Positions 22,005 to 31,492 are shown, numbered from the stretch's first letter. The stretch is 64,000 nucleotides of DNA from UBA6220 sp041651335 (GCA_041651335.1 JBAZJL010000002.1:1-64000), one strand, 5' to 3'. Numbers and translations: made by a program. The notes: generated by a model not told the origin, from the sequence alone.

Positions 22005-23816
22005 ATGGAGGAAAATATTTTCACAATAGAAACCACCAAAATAAGGACGATGAAAAAAGACATTAACGCCGCGCAAAGAGAACAGGCTAATGCGCAGGGT
22101 GTTTTTTTGGACACAAAAAAAGAAAATGTTAAAAACCAACTGGAAAAAGAAAAGGCCGCTATTGCTGCTTTGGCCCAAAAAGAAAAAGAGATTGAACAAA
22201 AGCAGGCTCTAGAGGAAAAAAATCTTAGCTCAACAAAAAAAGATATGCCTGTTATCGAGGGGAATGCGATTATTGTGCCAATGGAAAAAAGAAATCAAAT
22301 AAAAATAAATGTAGCCGAGGGGGATAGCGAAGAAGAAAAAGAACTAGCCCCTCACATTGAAGAAAAAATTGCCCCAACCAATATAGAATCTATTTTTGAA
22401 GAAAGCGAGCCAGAGCCAAAACTGCCGATACCAGCTTTTATTCCGCCCCAAAAAGATTTAATCAAGCAAGAAATTAAAGAAACTGCCCCGAAAGAAAAGG
22501 TGTTAATCAAAGAAAACACTCCAGAAGAAATTAAAGAACCTGAAGCAAGGCCAAAAGAAATTCAACAAGAAACGGAAACTCTTGATTTTGTTGAAGAAAA
22601 TCAAGCTTTGGCCGAAGATTTAACAGGCCTTGAACAAGAATTGCCTAGTCTTTCAAAAAACTATCCCGAAACTGGTCTCACTATTGATGATTTAGAAAAT
22701 ATGGAATTATCAGAAAGCGATCACGAGCAGATAGATATTGGAGAAATTCCGGGATTAGAGCTAGATGATGAAATAAAAGAAGAGCAAGAGCTGCGCAGCG
22801 TTGATCTGCCTCAAAAAGATTCTTTGGAAGAAAAAAGCCAAGAAGAAAAAATAATTTCCTTAGAACAACTAAAACCTGAAAAAACCGAGGAAGACGTAAA
22901 AAGCAAAGAAAAAACCGAGGAAGACTTTCTTTTAAGAGACGAATTTATCTTTTCAAAAAAAGAAGAAACTCAAGAAGAAAAATTAAGAAAACTAACTGAT
23001 CTTGTTTTTGAAATAGAACAAAATATTATTCAAATCAATGATGAAAAAATTCCTTTCGAAGAAAAAAGAAAAGATATCGAAAGAGAAATAGATAAGGCTC
23101 GCCAGCGATTGGATTTGATTTTAGAAAGAAAAAAAAGAATTGAAGAGCTAAAAAAGACCACGGAGAACAAAGAGGAATCCGCAGAAACAGCTGAAGAAAA
23201 AAGAAATATGGAAAAAGAGCGCTGGAAAATAGAAGACGAAAGAAATGCGGTAGAACAAGAAAAAAATAAAAAAGAAGATGAAATAAAATCATTACGCCTT
23301 CAATTAAATGAATTTAATCTTAATTTTGAAAAAATTCTTTCCCGAGAAAAAGAACTTAATATGGAGCTTGATCTTTTAAAAAGAGACAAAGACCATTTGG
23401 TTTTAAACGAAGAAAAAGAAAAATTATTGGAGAAACTGGAAAAATCTCAAAAAGAAGCAAATAGCATAAAAGATTTAATGAACGATAACACTTCTCAAAA
23501 AGAAGCAATTGATAAAAAAATAAATAAAATAAAAGAAGAAGAGCAAACAATTGAAGAAGAAATAAAAGTTTTAGAAAAAAGAACTGATTTAACGGTTCCA
23601 GAGGCAGAATTGAGAAAATTAGAAGCGCAAAGAAAATCAGCCGAAGAAAAAAGAAGAAAAACAGAAGAGCAGAGATGGCAAGCAGAAGATGATTTAAACA
23701 AGGCTGAGGCTTTGCGTTTGGAATTAAGAGAAAAATACCAATCTTTTGCCTCCGAAGCTAATATGCTAAAAGAAAAAATTACCGAGATAAATAAAAAAAT
23801 GAATAAAAACGATTAA
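22005..23816 (+). CDS. Long coiled-coil protein of unknown function
   Basis: 603 aa, no signal peptide or TM helix. Residues about 1-100 are helical, 100-320 acidic and Pro-containing (EPEPKLPIPAFIPPQ; DEIKEEQELRS), and 320-603 a near-continuous coiled coil rich in Glu, Lys and Arg (KRKDIEREIDKARQRLDLILERKKRIEELKK). The C-terminal half is paralogous to the next gene. 25 nt after pnp and probably co-transcribed. It could be a cytoskeletal or scaffold-like protein; I do not recognise a family. Confidence 0.8.
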   Translation: MEENIFTIETTKIRTMKKDINAAQREQANAQGVFLDTKKENVKNQLEKEKAAIAALAQKEKEIEQKQALEEKNLSSTKKDMPVIEGNAIIVPMEKRNQIKINVAEGDSEEEKELAPHIEEKIAPTNIESIFEESEPEPKLPIPAFIPPQKDLIKQEIKETAPKEKVLIKENTPEEIKEPEARPKEIQQETETLDFVEENQALAEDLTGLEQELPSLSKNYPETGLTIDDLENMELSESDHEQIDIGEIPGLELDDEIKEEQELRSVDLPQKDSLEEKSQEEKIISLEQLKPEKTEEDVKSKEKTEEDFLLRDEFIFSKKEETQEEKLRKLTDLVFEIEQNIIQINDEKIPFEEKRKDIEREIDKARQRLDLILERKKRIEELKKTTENKEESAETAEEKRNMEKERWKIEDERNAVEQEKNKKEDEIKSLRLQLNEFNLNFEKILSREKELNMELDLLKRDKDHLVLNEEKEKLLEKLEKSQKEANSIKDLMNDNTSQKEAIDKKINKIKEEEQTIEEEIKVLEKRTDLTVPEAELRKLEAQRKSAEEKRRKTEEQRWQAEDDLNKAEALRLELREKYQSFASEANMLKEKITEINKKMNKND

Positions 23817-23824
23817 TTTCGAAA

Positions 23825-24715
23825 ATGGAAAAAGAAAAGATTGACAATCTAAAAAAAGATTTAAAAAGTATAAAATTAAAAATAGAGGTTCTAGAAAAAG
23901 GGCTTGATTCGTTCAATTTATCGGCTGAAAAAGATTCTTCAAACAACTTAAAACACAGCCTTCCCCAAGGAATGTCCTTTGAGGATAAGCGTAAAGAAAT
24001 AGAAAATGAAATAGAAAAAGCAGAAAAAAGGTTAGAATTGCTTTTTGAAAGAAAAAAAAGAATCGAGCAGCTAAAAAAAGAAATCGAATCTAAAGAGGCA
24101 AAGGCAAAAACCCCAGAAGAAAGAAAAGACGCAGAGCAACAAAGAAGAATTGTCGAAGACGAAAGAAACTTAGTAGAAGAAAATTTAGCTCAAAAAAAAG
24201 AAGAGGTAAAATTAATGAAGCTTCAATTAAAAGACTGGGATAAGTTTTATTATGAAAAAACCGAATGGAATCCTGATTTTGAAAAAAGCCTTGACTCTCT
24301 TGTTTTAGAAGAAGAAAAACAAAATCTAATGCTTGATTTGGAAAAAATTCAAACCCGAACCACTGGGCTAAAAAATCTTTTACACGACACCGCCGCCCAA
24401 CGAGAAGTTTTAAATAAAAAATTATCGGAAATAAACAAGGCCGAGGAAATGGCAGAGCAAGAAATTAAATCATTGGAAGAAAAAATAAATTCTACTTCTT
24501 CGGAAGAAACTAGAGAAATAGAAGCTCTCAGAAGATCAACAGAAGAAAAAAGACGAGAGCTTGAACAGGCCAGATGGGAGGCAGAAGATGAGCTAGATCA
24601 CCTGGAAAACGTTTACACCAAGCTAAAAGCAGAATACCAGGTTATGCCTTTGGATATTAATAATATTAAAGAAAAACTAGCTCTAATAAATAAAAAAATG
24701 GATGAACAGATTTAA
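23825..24715 (+). CDS. Coiled-coil protein, paralogue of the upstream gene's C-terminal half
   Basis: 296 aa, soluble, almost wholly coiled coil. It aligns along its length with residues about 330-603 of the preceding protein: RKEIENEIEKAEKRLELLFERKKRIEQLKKE, a TPEERKDAEQQRRIVEDERN block, and an end pairing REIEALRRSTEEKRRELEQ with ELRKLEAQRKSAEEKRRK. The two genes are 8 nt apart, so they look like a tandem duplication with loss or gain of the acidic N-terminal part. Function unknown. Confidence 0.8.
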   Translation: MEKEKIDNLKKDLKSIKLKIEVLEKGLDSFNLSAEKDSSNNLKHSLPQGMSFEDKRKEIENEIEKAEKRLELLFERKKRIEQLKKEIESKEAKAKTPEERKDAEQQRRIVEDERNLVEENLAQKKEEVKLMKLQLKDWDKFYYEKTEWNPDFEKSLDSLVLEEEKQNLMLDLEKIQTRTTGLKNLLHDTAAQREVLNKKLSEINKAEEMAEQEIKSLEEKINSTSSEETREIEALRRSTEEKRRELEQARWEAEDELDHLENVYTKLKAEYQVMPLDINNIKEKLALINKKMDEQI

Positions 24716-24718
24716 AAA

Positions 24719-24799
24719 ATGAGCCTCTTAAAAAAAATACTGATTCGCGCTATTTATCTTTTGGTAATAATAATAATTATTTTTTTAATTATAAAATAA
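24719..24799 (+). CDS. Small single-TM peptide (26 aa)
   Basis: ATG at 24719, TAA ending at 24799: MSLLKKILIRAIYLL followed by an Ile/Leu-rich helix and a final Lys. A basic start plus one hydrophobic helix. It fits exactly between the coiled-coil gene (3 nt) and the TraR/DksA gene (2 nt) with gaps like those of its neighbours, which supports translation. Such short frames also arise by chance in AT-rich DNA. Confidence 0.45.
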   Translation: MSLLKKILIRAIYLLVIIIIIFLIIK

Positions 24800-24801
24800 A
24801 A

Positions 24802-25167
24802 ATGGATCAAGCTTTAATACAAGAACTAAAAAATCAATTGGAAATTAAAAAATTGGAACTGGAAAAAGAATTAGAATCAATTGGGCAAAAATCTCAAGAG
24901 GGGAGCGAGCATTGGGAGCCAAGTTTTCCTAATGACGACACAAATACTGATATTGACGACGAAACAACAGAGGTAGAAGATTTTGAAAATATTTTGCCGG
25001 TTGGATATGTTTTAGAAGAAGATTTAAAAAATATAAATTTGGCTTTAAAAAAAATAGCCGACAACACTTACGGCAAGTGCGAAAATTGCAAAAAAGAAAT
25101 TTCCGAAGAAAGGCTAAAGGCTTTTCCCGAGGCAAGATTCTGCAATGAATGCAGTGCTAATAAATAA
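24802..25167 (+). CDS. TraR/DksA family C4 zinc-finger protein
   Basis: 121 aa. An N-terminal helical hairpin leads to an acidic stretch (DDTNTDIDDETTEVEDFENI). The C-terminal finger is YGKCENCKKEISEERLKAFPEARFCNEC with the CxxC-17-CxxC spacing of DksA/TraR. Family members enter the RNA polymerase secondary channel or act as small regulators. The helical part is short, as in the YocK/TraR-type group. Starts 2 nt after the small TM peptide and precedes comM by 2 nt. Confidence 0.85.
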   Translation: MDQALIQELKNQLEIKKLELEKELESIGQKSQEGSEHWEPSFPNDDTNTDIDDETTEVEDFENILPVGYVLEEDLKNINLALKKIADNTYGKCENCKKEISEERLKAFPEARFCNECSANK

Positions 25168-25169
25168 AT

Positions 25170-26693
25170 ATGTGTGCCAAGGTTTTTTCTTCGGCCATTT
25201 TAGGAATATCTGCCCAAATAATTGAAGTGGAGGTAGAGTGCACCAATGGATTAAGATCATTTAGTGTTGTTGGTATGGCTACCAAGTCTGTAGATGAATC
25301 AAAAGAAAGAGTAGACTTGGCTATTAAAAATACTGGAATCAAAAGCCCAACCGAACAAACCCAAAAAGTAGTTGTTAATTTAGCGCCCGCGGAAATAAAA
25401 AAAGAAGGGGCGCTTTTTGATTTACCAATTGCCTTGAGCTATCTTTTGTCTTCAAAGCAATCCTATTTTAATCCTGATAAAAAAATGATTATTGGAGAGC
25501 TTTCTTTGGACGGACGACTAAAATCAATTAAAGGAGCTTTGATTATTGCCAGCGAAGCTAAAAAACAGGGCTTTGAAGAAATAATTCTTCCCAAACAAAA
25601 TAGCCAAGAAGCAGCGTTGGTAAAAGGAATTAAAGTCTTTGGATTTGAAAATTTAAAACAAGTTATTTGCCATTTAGAAGAAACAAGAATAATACCCGAA
25701 ACTATAATTAATGATTCTGAATTGCGCCTTGGTGAAACAATAGAACAAGGGGCAAATATCGGCTGGGTTCAAGGCCAAGAATATGCAAAACGCGCTTTAG
25801 AAATAGCAGCTGCCGGTGGGCATAATTTACTTATGGAAGGGCCTCCGGGCACAGGCAAAACTTTGCTGGCTAAATCTTTTGCTCGGCTTCTTCCTTTTTT
25901 AAACCAAGAAGAATCTTTAGAGGTAACAAAAATAAACAGCTTAATCGGAAGCTTGCCCATTGATTACCCTTTGATTGTTTCCGCGCCCTTTCGCTCTCCA
26001 CACCACACTTCGTCTGAGGCTGCTCTCTTGGGCGGAGGAAACCCGCCTTTACCAGGAGAAATAACTTTGGCGCACAAAGGTGTTTTATTTTTAGACGAAT
26101 TGCCAGAATTTCATCGCGATGTTTTAGAGTCTTTAAGACAGCCCCTAGAAGAGGGGGAGATAAACATTTTAAGAGCAAAAACAAAAATAAGTTTTCCAGC
26201 TCAATTTATTTTAATTGCCACGGCCAATCCTTGTCCTTGCGGTTATTATGGAGATCCAGAAAAAACCTGTACTTGCTCTGCTTCCCAAATTCAAATGTAT
26301 CGTCGAAAATTATCAGGACCATTGATGGATAGAATTGATATGTTTATTAATGTTCCTCGGATAAATTTTGATAAATTAAATGCTGAAGAGAATAAATCCT
26401 TGGAAAAAGAAATTAAAACCAGAGTTAAAGATGCTCGGAAAATCCAAGCTAATCGCTTTAAATATTCTCAAATATTAAAAAATTCAGAAATGCAAATTCC
26501 AGAAATCAAAACTTTTTGTAGTTTTGACAATGACTCGAAAAACCTTTTAAAACAAGCTGTTGATTCTGGCAAACTTTCTCCCAGGGCTTATCACCGTGTT
26601 TTAAAAGTAGCCCGAACAATAGCGGATTTGGATGCTTCGGAAAATATTCTTTTCTCTCATATTTCCGAAGCTTTAATGTATCGAAAAAAATAA
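25170..26693 (+). CDS. comM: YifB/ComM family Mg-chelatase-like AAA+ ATPase
   Basis: 507 aa. An N-terminal Lon-protease-like ChlI domain (VEVECTNGLRSFSVVGMATKSVDESKERV) is followed by the AAA+ module: Walker A EGPPGTGKTLLAKS, Walker B GVLFLDELPEFHRDVLE, and FILIATANPCPCGYYGDP. The C-terminal Mg_chelatase_C domain (LSGPLMDRIDMFINVP, SPRAYHRVLKVARTIADL) completes it. ComM is a hexameric helicase that promotes branch migration during natural transformation, which fits a genome with pilus and DNA-processing genes. Ends at a bidirectional terminator. Confidence 0.93.
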   Translation: MCAKVFSSAILGISAQIIEVEVECTNGLRSFSVVGMATKSVDESKERVDLAIKNTGIKSPTEQTQKVVVNLAPAEIKKEGALFDLPIALSYLLSSKQSYFNPDKKMIIGELSLDGRLKSIKGALIIASEAKKQGFEEIILPKQNSQEAALVKGIKVFGFENLKQVICHLEETRIIPETIINDSELRLGETIEQGANIGWVQGQEYAKRALEIAAAGGHNLLMEGPPGTGKTLLAKSFARLLPFLNQEESLEVTKINSLIGSLPIDYPLIVSAPFRSPHHTSSEAALLGGGNPPLPGEITLAHKGVLFLDELPEFHRDVLESLRQPLEEGEINILRAKTKISFPAQFILIATANPCPCGYYGDPEKTCTCSASQIQMYRRKLSGPLMDRIDMFINVPRINFDKLNAEENKSLEKEIKTRVKDARKIQANRFKYSQILKNSEMQIPEIKTFCSFDNDSKNLLKQAVDSGKLSPRAYHRVLKVARTIADLDASENILFSHISEALMYRKK

Positions 26694-26696
26694 AAA

Positions 26697-26727
26697 AACG
26701 CCTCTTTTAGGCGTTGTTATTTTTTAA
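26697..26727. terminator. Bidirectional terminator between comM and the M23-like gene
   Basis: AACGCC (26697-26702) / GGCGTT (26710-26715) with a 7-nt loop. T-rich runs lie on both sides, so it can serve comM on the plus strand and the convergent gene on the minus strand. Confidence 0.8.
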
Positions 26728-26731
26728 AAAA

Positions 26732-27751
26732 TTAATAAGAAACTTTTGTGCCTACTTTATATTTTGTCAAAGGATTGGTTGTGCCTCGAACATCAAAATG
26801 CAAGTGAGATCCATTTCCGCCCAAACTAATTACTCTTCCAGTATTACCCATATAGCCAATAATCTGACCTTGCGTTACTGTTCCGCCAACAGTTAAACCC
26901 TTTGCAAACGCATTCAAATGGGCGTATAAGGTGACAACACCATTTGGATGAGCAATTGTAATATAATTGCCATAAGGCCAAACATTTTTCATAATTTGAA
27001 TCTGTCCTCCAGCAGCAGCCAGGATTGGAGTTCCAATAACATTAGAAATATCTATGGCATTGTAATAACTTCGGCCATTAGAAACATAAGAAAAATGAGC
27101 ACCTTGAGAAATCGTTCCCACAGCTGGCACGATAAAATAAGAATCAGATAAAGTTATTTGCGTGCTCGATCCAGCGCCAGAAACATCCTTAACTTGTGGT
27201 TTAGCTACTTGTTTAATTGGCATTTTTCCTCCTGGAATAATTAAAATATCTCCCACATAAATATCTCCGCTTTCCGACAAACCGTTAAAATCAATAATTT
27301 CTTGTTCATCTGCCTTATAGATCAAAGCCAAAGATTTCACAGTTTCTCCTTTTTCCACCATATGCATTATGCCATTAACAGGCAAAATCATTAATTCCTG
27401 TCCTGGAACGATTCGGCTGGTTGTTAATTCATTTGTTAAAAGAATGGTATCTATAGAAATATTGAATTTATCCGCAATTTCAGAAAGAGTTTCTCCTTTT
27501 TCTACTATATATTTAACAATAGATCTAGAATTTTCAGAACTACTATCATCAACCAATAACACGCCTAAATTTTGAGAAGAAATAAAAACAGGGGAGGGTA
27601 TTGCGCTCACAATACTATTTCCCCCGATAATCAAACTAGGTGCGGCTTGTGCTCCAGGCTCAATATTGGTAAAATTATTATAAGATTTAGCAAAAATACT
27701 GGTCTGTTCTTTATTTAAAGGCAAAACAGCAAAAACACCATAAGCAAACAA
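26732..27751 (-). CDS. LysM-containing M23-like protein (degenerate metal site; 5' end uncertain)
   Basis: 339 aa as read from a TTG at 27751. Two LysM repeats (YIVEKGETLSEIADKFNISIDTILLTN; HMVEKGETVKSLALIYKADEQEIIDFNGL) precede an M23/LytM fold: YYNAIDISNVIGTPILAAAGG, YGNYITIAHPNGVVTLYAHL and GSHLHFDVR. The last two motifs keep their His, but the first zinc His (HxGxD) is missing, so hydrolysis is doubtful. The frame stays open upstream to about 27890 and encodes basic residues and the first half of a membrane helix (FFCLIVLALFAYGVFAVLPL) without ATG, GTG or TTG. An ATG in another frame at 27898 joins this frame if one base is dropped at a T8 run (27844-27851). Probably a membrane-anchored, wall-binding protein. 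Confidence 0.8.
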   Translation of the reverse strand: MFAYGVFAVLPLNKEQTSIFAKSYNNFTNIEPGAQAAPSLIIGGNSIVSAIPSPVFISSQNLGVLLVDDSSSENSRSIVKYIVEKGETLSEIADKFNISIDTILLTNELTTSRIVPGQELMILPVNGIMHMVEKGETVKSLALIYKADEQEIIDFNGLSESGDIYVGDILIIPGGKMPIKQVAKPQVKDVSGAGSSTQITLSDSYFIVPAVGTISQGAHFSYVSNGRSYYNAIDISNVIGTPILAAAGGQIQIMKNVWPYGNYITIAHPNGVVTLYAHLNAFAKGLTVGGTVTQGQIIGYMGNTGRVISLGGNGSHLHFDVRGTTNPLTKYKVGTKVSY

Positions 27752-27947
27752 AGCTAAGACAATTAAACAAAAAAATCTGCCCTTTGGGCTTTTTAAATAG
27801 CTTATTAATCCTGATTTTTTAAGGATTTTAAGCGCAAAAGATGTTTTTTTTGATTTCTTTAAAATAAGCCTTGAAAATAAAATAATAAATTCTCACCATT
27901 AAATCGACACTATCTACGTATTATTAAGTTTACCTTGTTTTAAGCCT

Positions 27948-28811
27948 ATGTCAAGCAATTTTTCCACTGAAAAAACGTTCTTAAATAAGGCCTTTTCTGG
28001 TCCAATTTTAGCTAAAAAATCACTTGGCCAGAATTTTTTACAAGACAAAAATATTATTAATAAAATAATCGCCTCAGCTGGAATCACCAAAAATGATAAT
28101 ATTCTGGAAATTGGGCCAGGCCAAGGGGCTTTAACTTTTTTGTTGGCTTATCATGCAAATAAAGTAATTGCTATTGAAAAAGATGATAATTTAAGCCAAT
28201 TATTAAAAAAAACGATCCAAGATTTAAAAATTAATAATATCGAAGTTTTCAATTCTGATATTATCAAAGAATTAAAACAGGGGAGAGAATCAGAAGCAAT
28301 TAAAAAATTAGGCCGGCATTATCGGGTTATTGCCAATATCCCTTATTATCTTACTGGGCTTTTAATCAGGCTTCTTTTAGAGTCCACTCCTCAGCCAGAA
28401 AACATTACTTTAATGGTCCAAAAAGAAGTGGCACAAAGAATTGTTGAAGCTCCACCAAAAATGAGTCTACTTTCTGTGGCAGTTCAATATTATGCTAATC
28501 CAAAAGTCTTATTTTACGTCTCCAAAACCTGCTTTTGGCCACAGCCCAAAATAGACAGCGCAATCATCAATTTAGAAACTAAAAAATCCCATACTTTAGA
28601 GGCTCAGCTTTTTTTCAAAATTATTAAAGCTGGGTTTTCTTGCCCGCGAAAACAATTATTAAATAACCTATCTTCGGGTTTAAAAATAAGCAAAGAAAAA
28701 TTAAAAAACCGCTTTTTGGAAAACGGTTTTAATCCTTTGCGCCGAGCTGAATCGCTATCAGTAGAAGAATGGGAAAATTTATTAAAAATTATTTACCCGG
28801 CAAAATCGTAA
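27948..28811 (+). CDS. rsmA: 16S rRNA (adenine1518-N6/adenine1519-N6)-dimethyltransferase RsmA/KsgA
   Basis: 287 aa. KsgA signatures: KKSLGQNFLQDKNIINKI, the SAM-binding ILEIGPGQGALTFLL and VIAIEKDD, the catalytic IANIPYYLTG (NIPY) and FWPQPKIDSAIINL. It dimethylates two adjacent adenines in the 3' helix of 16S rRNA during 30S maturation. An insert (KQGRESEAIKKLGRHY) sits before the NIPY motif. Its 3' end overlaps the convergent gene at 28789 by 23 nt. Confidence 0.95.
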   Translation: MSSNFSTEKTFLNKAFSGPILAKKSLGQNFLQDKNIINKIIASAGITKNDNILEIGPGQGALTFLLAYHANKVIAIEKDDNLSQLLKKTIQDLKINNIEVFNSDIIKELKQGRESEAIKKLGRHYRVIANIPYYLTGLLIRLLLESTPQPENITLMVQKEVAQRIVEAPPKMSLLSVAVQYYANPKVLFYVSKTCFWPQPKIDSAIINLETKKSHTLEAQLFFKIIKAGFSCPRKQLLNNLSSGLKISKEKLKNRFLENGFNPLRRAESLSVEEWENLLKIIYPAKS

Positions 28812-30096
28812 AATATAAAGGTTTTGTATTTTTTCTATCCTCTATATTATAAACCTTTCCATAGGTAATAGAATTAATACAATTACTTAATCCTTGTTTT
28901 CTAAATAATTGGCAATTCCCATCTTTGTCTTTTAGTAATAAAATAGTTCCTTCACTTATTTTCGCTGACAAAATAGTGTCTCCATCTTGGGGCATTGTTT
29001 CGCAAACTTCAAATTTAAATTCTTTTTGATATTCTGGAACAACGCAATAATTTGGCTCAATAAATGATTTTGTTGAATCATCCCAAATAGAATCTTTTGA
29101 TTCACAATTTGTGCCATTATAAAGCACAACCTCGGAAAGGGGAGTGGCTGGGTCAATTTTTAAAATATAAATAGAAGAAACTTGGCCGATTCCAGAAAAT
29201 TCATCGCTCTCATTAACTCGGACGCTATTTTCTTCGGAATTGTTCGGACTAACTTCGTTTATATTTGATAAATCATTCATTACCCAAGAGCACTTTCCAG
29301 TATAATTATCACCAGAAAAAAGCACGGCCCCATACTTAACAAATCCTTGTTCTGATGGTTGAACTATTTTGATTGATGCGGTTTTTTTATCAAACCCATT
29401 ATTGCCTAAAGCTGGCTGACTATTTAATAAATATAAAGGCGATTTTCTATTATCAAGTTGATAATCAGGGGCATTATAAAGATAAACCCCTGGCCTTTGC
29501 CAATCAAAAGAAATCGAACTGCTTTTGGCAATAAAAATATTGCTTCCGTTCATCACTTCTTGAGGAGTTCCGGAAAAATCTTTTTGCGGGAAAACAAATA
29601 TTCTTGGCAATTCTGATTCGCTGGAAAGCCATTTTATACTAGCTGTATTTTGAGGAACTTCGGTCATATCTCCAGCAATATTCTGTTCTTGCCCATTTTC
29701 GTATTGTAAAATTATTCCTCCGGAATATTGCCCTGGATTCAAGCTTTCTAAGGTATTTTTATTAATTCCGGAATTAATCGTGTTTAAAATCATTATTGAG
29801 CCGAATAAAACAATAAGCCCAACAAAAGATCTTGTTATTTCTCTTTTTGCTTTTTCTATTTTCCCGATTTCTCCCTTGGAAAGAAAATAGGAGATAGCTC
29901 CAAAAATAAGAACAAATGAGGCTGCTACCATTCCAAAAAATAAAGCAAAATTAAAAAAATAAACAAAATAATTAGTAAACGTAGGATTAGCAGGTAAAGA
30001 CACTCCGCCAATTGAAGGATAAGTAATTTCCATTGCCCAAGCATTATTGCTATAAAACAGTCCCAAAATAAATAAAAATAAATTGTTTTTTTCCAT
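28789..30096 (-). CDS. VirB2-like TM pair fused to a large extracytoplasmic domain (paralogue A)
   Basis: 435 aa. Signal peptide (to ...NNAWA), then two TM helices flanking a basic turn: VYFFNFALFFGMVAASFVLIFGAISYFLSKGEIGKIEKAKREITRSFVGLIVLFGSIMIL (residues about 45-105, only the pattern matters). The rest, about 330 residues, is extracytoplasmic and beta-rich, with repeated motifs GVYLYNAPDYQ, GAVLFSGDNYTGKCSW and VSSIYIL. These recall beta/gamma-crystallin Greek-key repeats (aromatic-x4-aromatic-x-Gly plus SSI). Last of a five-gene minus-strand operon. Likely a pilus-like or surface component; the crystallin match is inference. Confidence 0.75.
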   Translation of the reverse strand: MEKNNLFLFILGLFYSNNAWAMEITYPSIGGVSLPANPTFTNYFVYFFNFALFFGMVAASFVLIFGAISYFLSKGEIGKIEKAKREITRSFVGLIVLFGSIMILNTINSGINKNTLESLNPGQYSGGIILQYENGQEQNIAGDMTEVPQNTASIKWLSSESELPRIFVFPQKDFSGTPQEVMNGSNIFIAKSSSISFDWQRPGVYLYNAPDYQLDNRKSPLYLLNSQPALGNNGFDKKTASIKIVQPSEQGFVKYGAVLFSGDNYTGKCSWVMNDLSNINEVSPNNSEENSVRVNESDEFSGIGQVSSIYILKIDPATPLSEVVLYNGTNCESKDSIWDDSTKSFIEPNYCVVPEYQKEFKFEVCETMPQDGDTILSAKISEGTILLLKDKDGNCQLFRKQGLSNCINSITYGKVYNIEDRKNTKPLYFTILPGK

Positions 30097-30100
30097 AAAT

Positions 30101-31480
30101 TTAATCTATTGGCAAAAATTCAAAAATATCAGGATTGCTAACGCTAGTTTCTAAAATTGAACAAACGCAATTACCAGAACAAAAATCTTTTTTATCAAAA
30201 TATTGACATTTATTCCCTTCAACTAAAACCACGCCGACAGGGCCATTAATTTTAAATGATTTTATTTTAAAGTCTTGGCCACAAGCTGAATCTAAATAAA
30301 TTCCCCAAGGATTTTCATAAATTTCTTGTTCGCAAGATTTTTGTTCGGGATCGCTTTCGTTTTTTTGACAATTAAGAGTATTATAAAAAGTTACTGTCCC
30401 ACTTACTTCCGTGCTTCCTGTTGTAGTGTATTTAAAAGCAATGGCTGAGCTTACATTATAGCCAAAAGGAATTAATGGCTTGCCTAATTGTCCCTCTTGA
30501 TTCAAATCAGAAAATCCAGTCCCGGTTCCTCCAGTTGGAAAAAACTCCAAACATGTTCCTCTAAATTCAGGCTCGGAAAAAAATACTGCTCCGGGCGTAG
30601 TTCCTAAAAATCCAACATGATTTTCTGGATCGGCTATAGTAAATCGCGGGGCAATAATTTGAACTGATTGAGTTTTATGAAAAAAATTAGGATTAGTTTT
30701 AGAAAAATCATTAACACTGCCTGTTAAGAAAAATGGAGAAATCGACCCATCGCCAACTTCAAAATTAGGCTTGTCGTATAAATAAATTCCTTCTCTTTTT
30801 TCAATTATTTTATAAGATTTTAACTTTGTGCCATCAACAGTTGGACTAAGTGCTAAGTCTTTTACTTCTGCTTCGGGATTAGCTGGATCAGGAAAAAGCT
30901 TAATCGGCGACCCTTTAAAGCCAGATTCAACAAATCCCCAAATTTCTTTTAAGCCATCGTATTTTGTAATCACAATACTTTCTCCTTCTTGTAATACTAA
31001 ATTATCATTAGCCATTGGAATAGACATTTCCAACGTTGTTTTTGCCTTTTCATTTATTATTTTCGTAACTGTTACGCAGATTGGAACGTCTTTGCATTCT
31101 ATTGCTTTGATTGGAGTATTAACTAAAGATTTATTAACCGTATTTAAGATTAAATGGCAAGAAAATAAAACAATCAAACCCACAAAAGCTCCCAAGGCTT
31201 GATTTCTGGCTGAGCTTATTTTCGTGGGTATTCCTCCACTGTTTAAAAAATTAAAACCAGCCATTACCAAAACAATAAATGCGATTATCGCTCCTAGGCT
31301 CACTAAAACATAAAACATATAAACAACATACTGGTCTGGGGTAGATTCATCGGTAATGGTTATTTTTTGGCCATCGATGGTTGTTATTTCCGGATATTGA
31401 GTTTCCAAAGCAGAGCAGGGCTGGATTAAAAAAACTGCTAATAATAAAACTCCGAAAATAATTATTGATGTTTTTTTCAT
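30101..31480 (-). CDS. VirB2-like TM pair fused to a large extracytoplasmic domain (paralogue B)
   Basis: 459 aa. Signal peptide (TSIIIFGVLLLAVFLIQPCSA), two TM helices around SGGIPTKISSARNQ, then a Cys-rich outer domain. Crystallin-like strings: GLKEIWGFVESGFKGSPIKLF, GIYLYDKPNFEVG, GAVFFSEPEFRGTCLEFF, NVSSAIAFKY. It aligns with paralogues A and C from end to end. The C-terminus holds a Cys cluster (DFCSGNCVCSIL) that could form disulfides. 4 nt upstream of paralogue A. Confidence 0.75.
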   Translation of the reverse strand: MKKTSIIIFGVLLLAVFLIQPCSALETQYPEITTIDGQKITITDESTPDQYVVYMFYVLVSLGAIIAFIVLVMAGFNFLNSGGIPTKISSARNQALGAFVGLIVLFSCHLILNTVNKSLVNTPIKAIECKDVPICVTVTKIINEKAKTTLEMSIPMANDNLVLQEGESIVITKYDGLKEIWGFVESGFKGSPIKLFPDPANPEAEVKDLALSPTVDGTKLKSYKIIEKREGIYLYDKPNFEVGDGSISPFFLTGSVNDFSKTNPNFFHKTQSVQIIAPRFTIADPENHVGFLGTTPGAVFFSEPEFRGTCLEFFPTGGTGTGFSDLNQEGQLGKPLIPFGYNVSSAIAFKYTTTGSTEVSGTVTFYNTLNCQKNESDPEQKSCEQEIYENPWGIYLDSACGQDFKIKSFKINGPVGVVLVEGNKCQYFDKKDFCSGNCVCSILETSVSNPDIFEFLPID

Positions 31481-31492
31481 ATTGGCTTTTTA

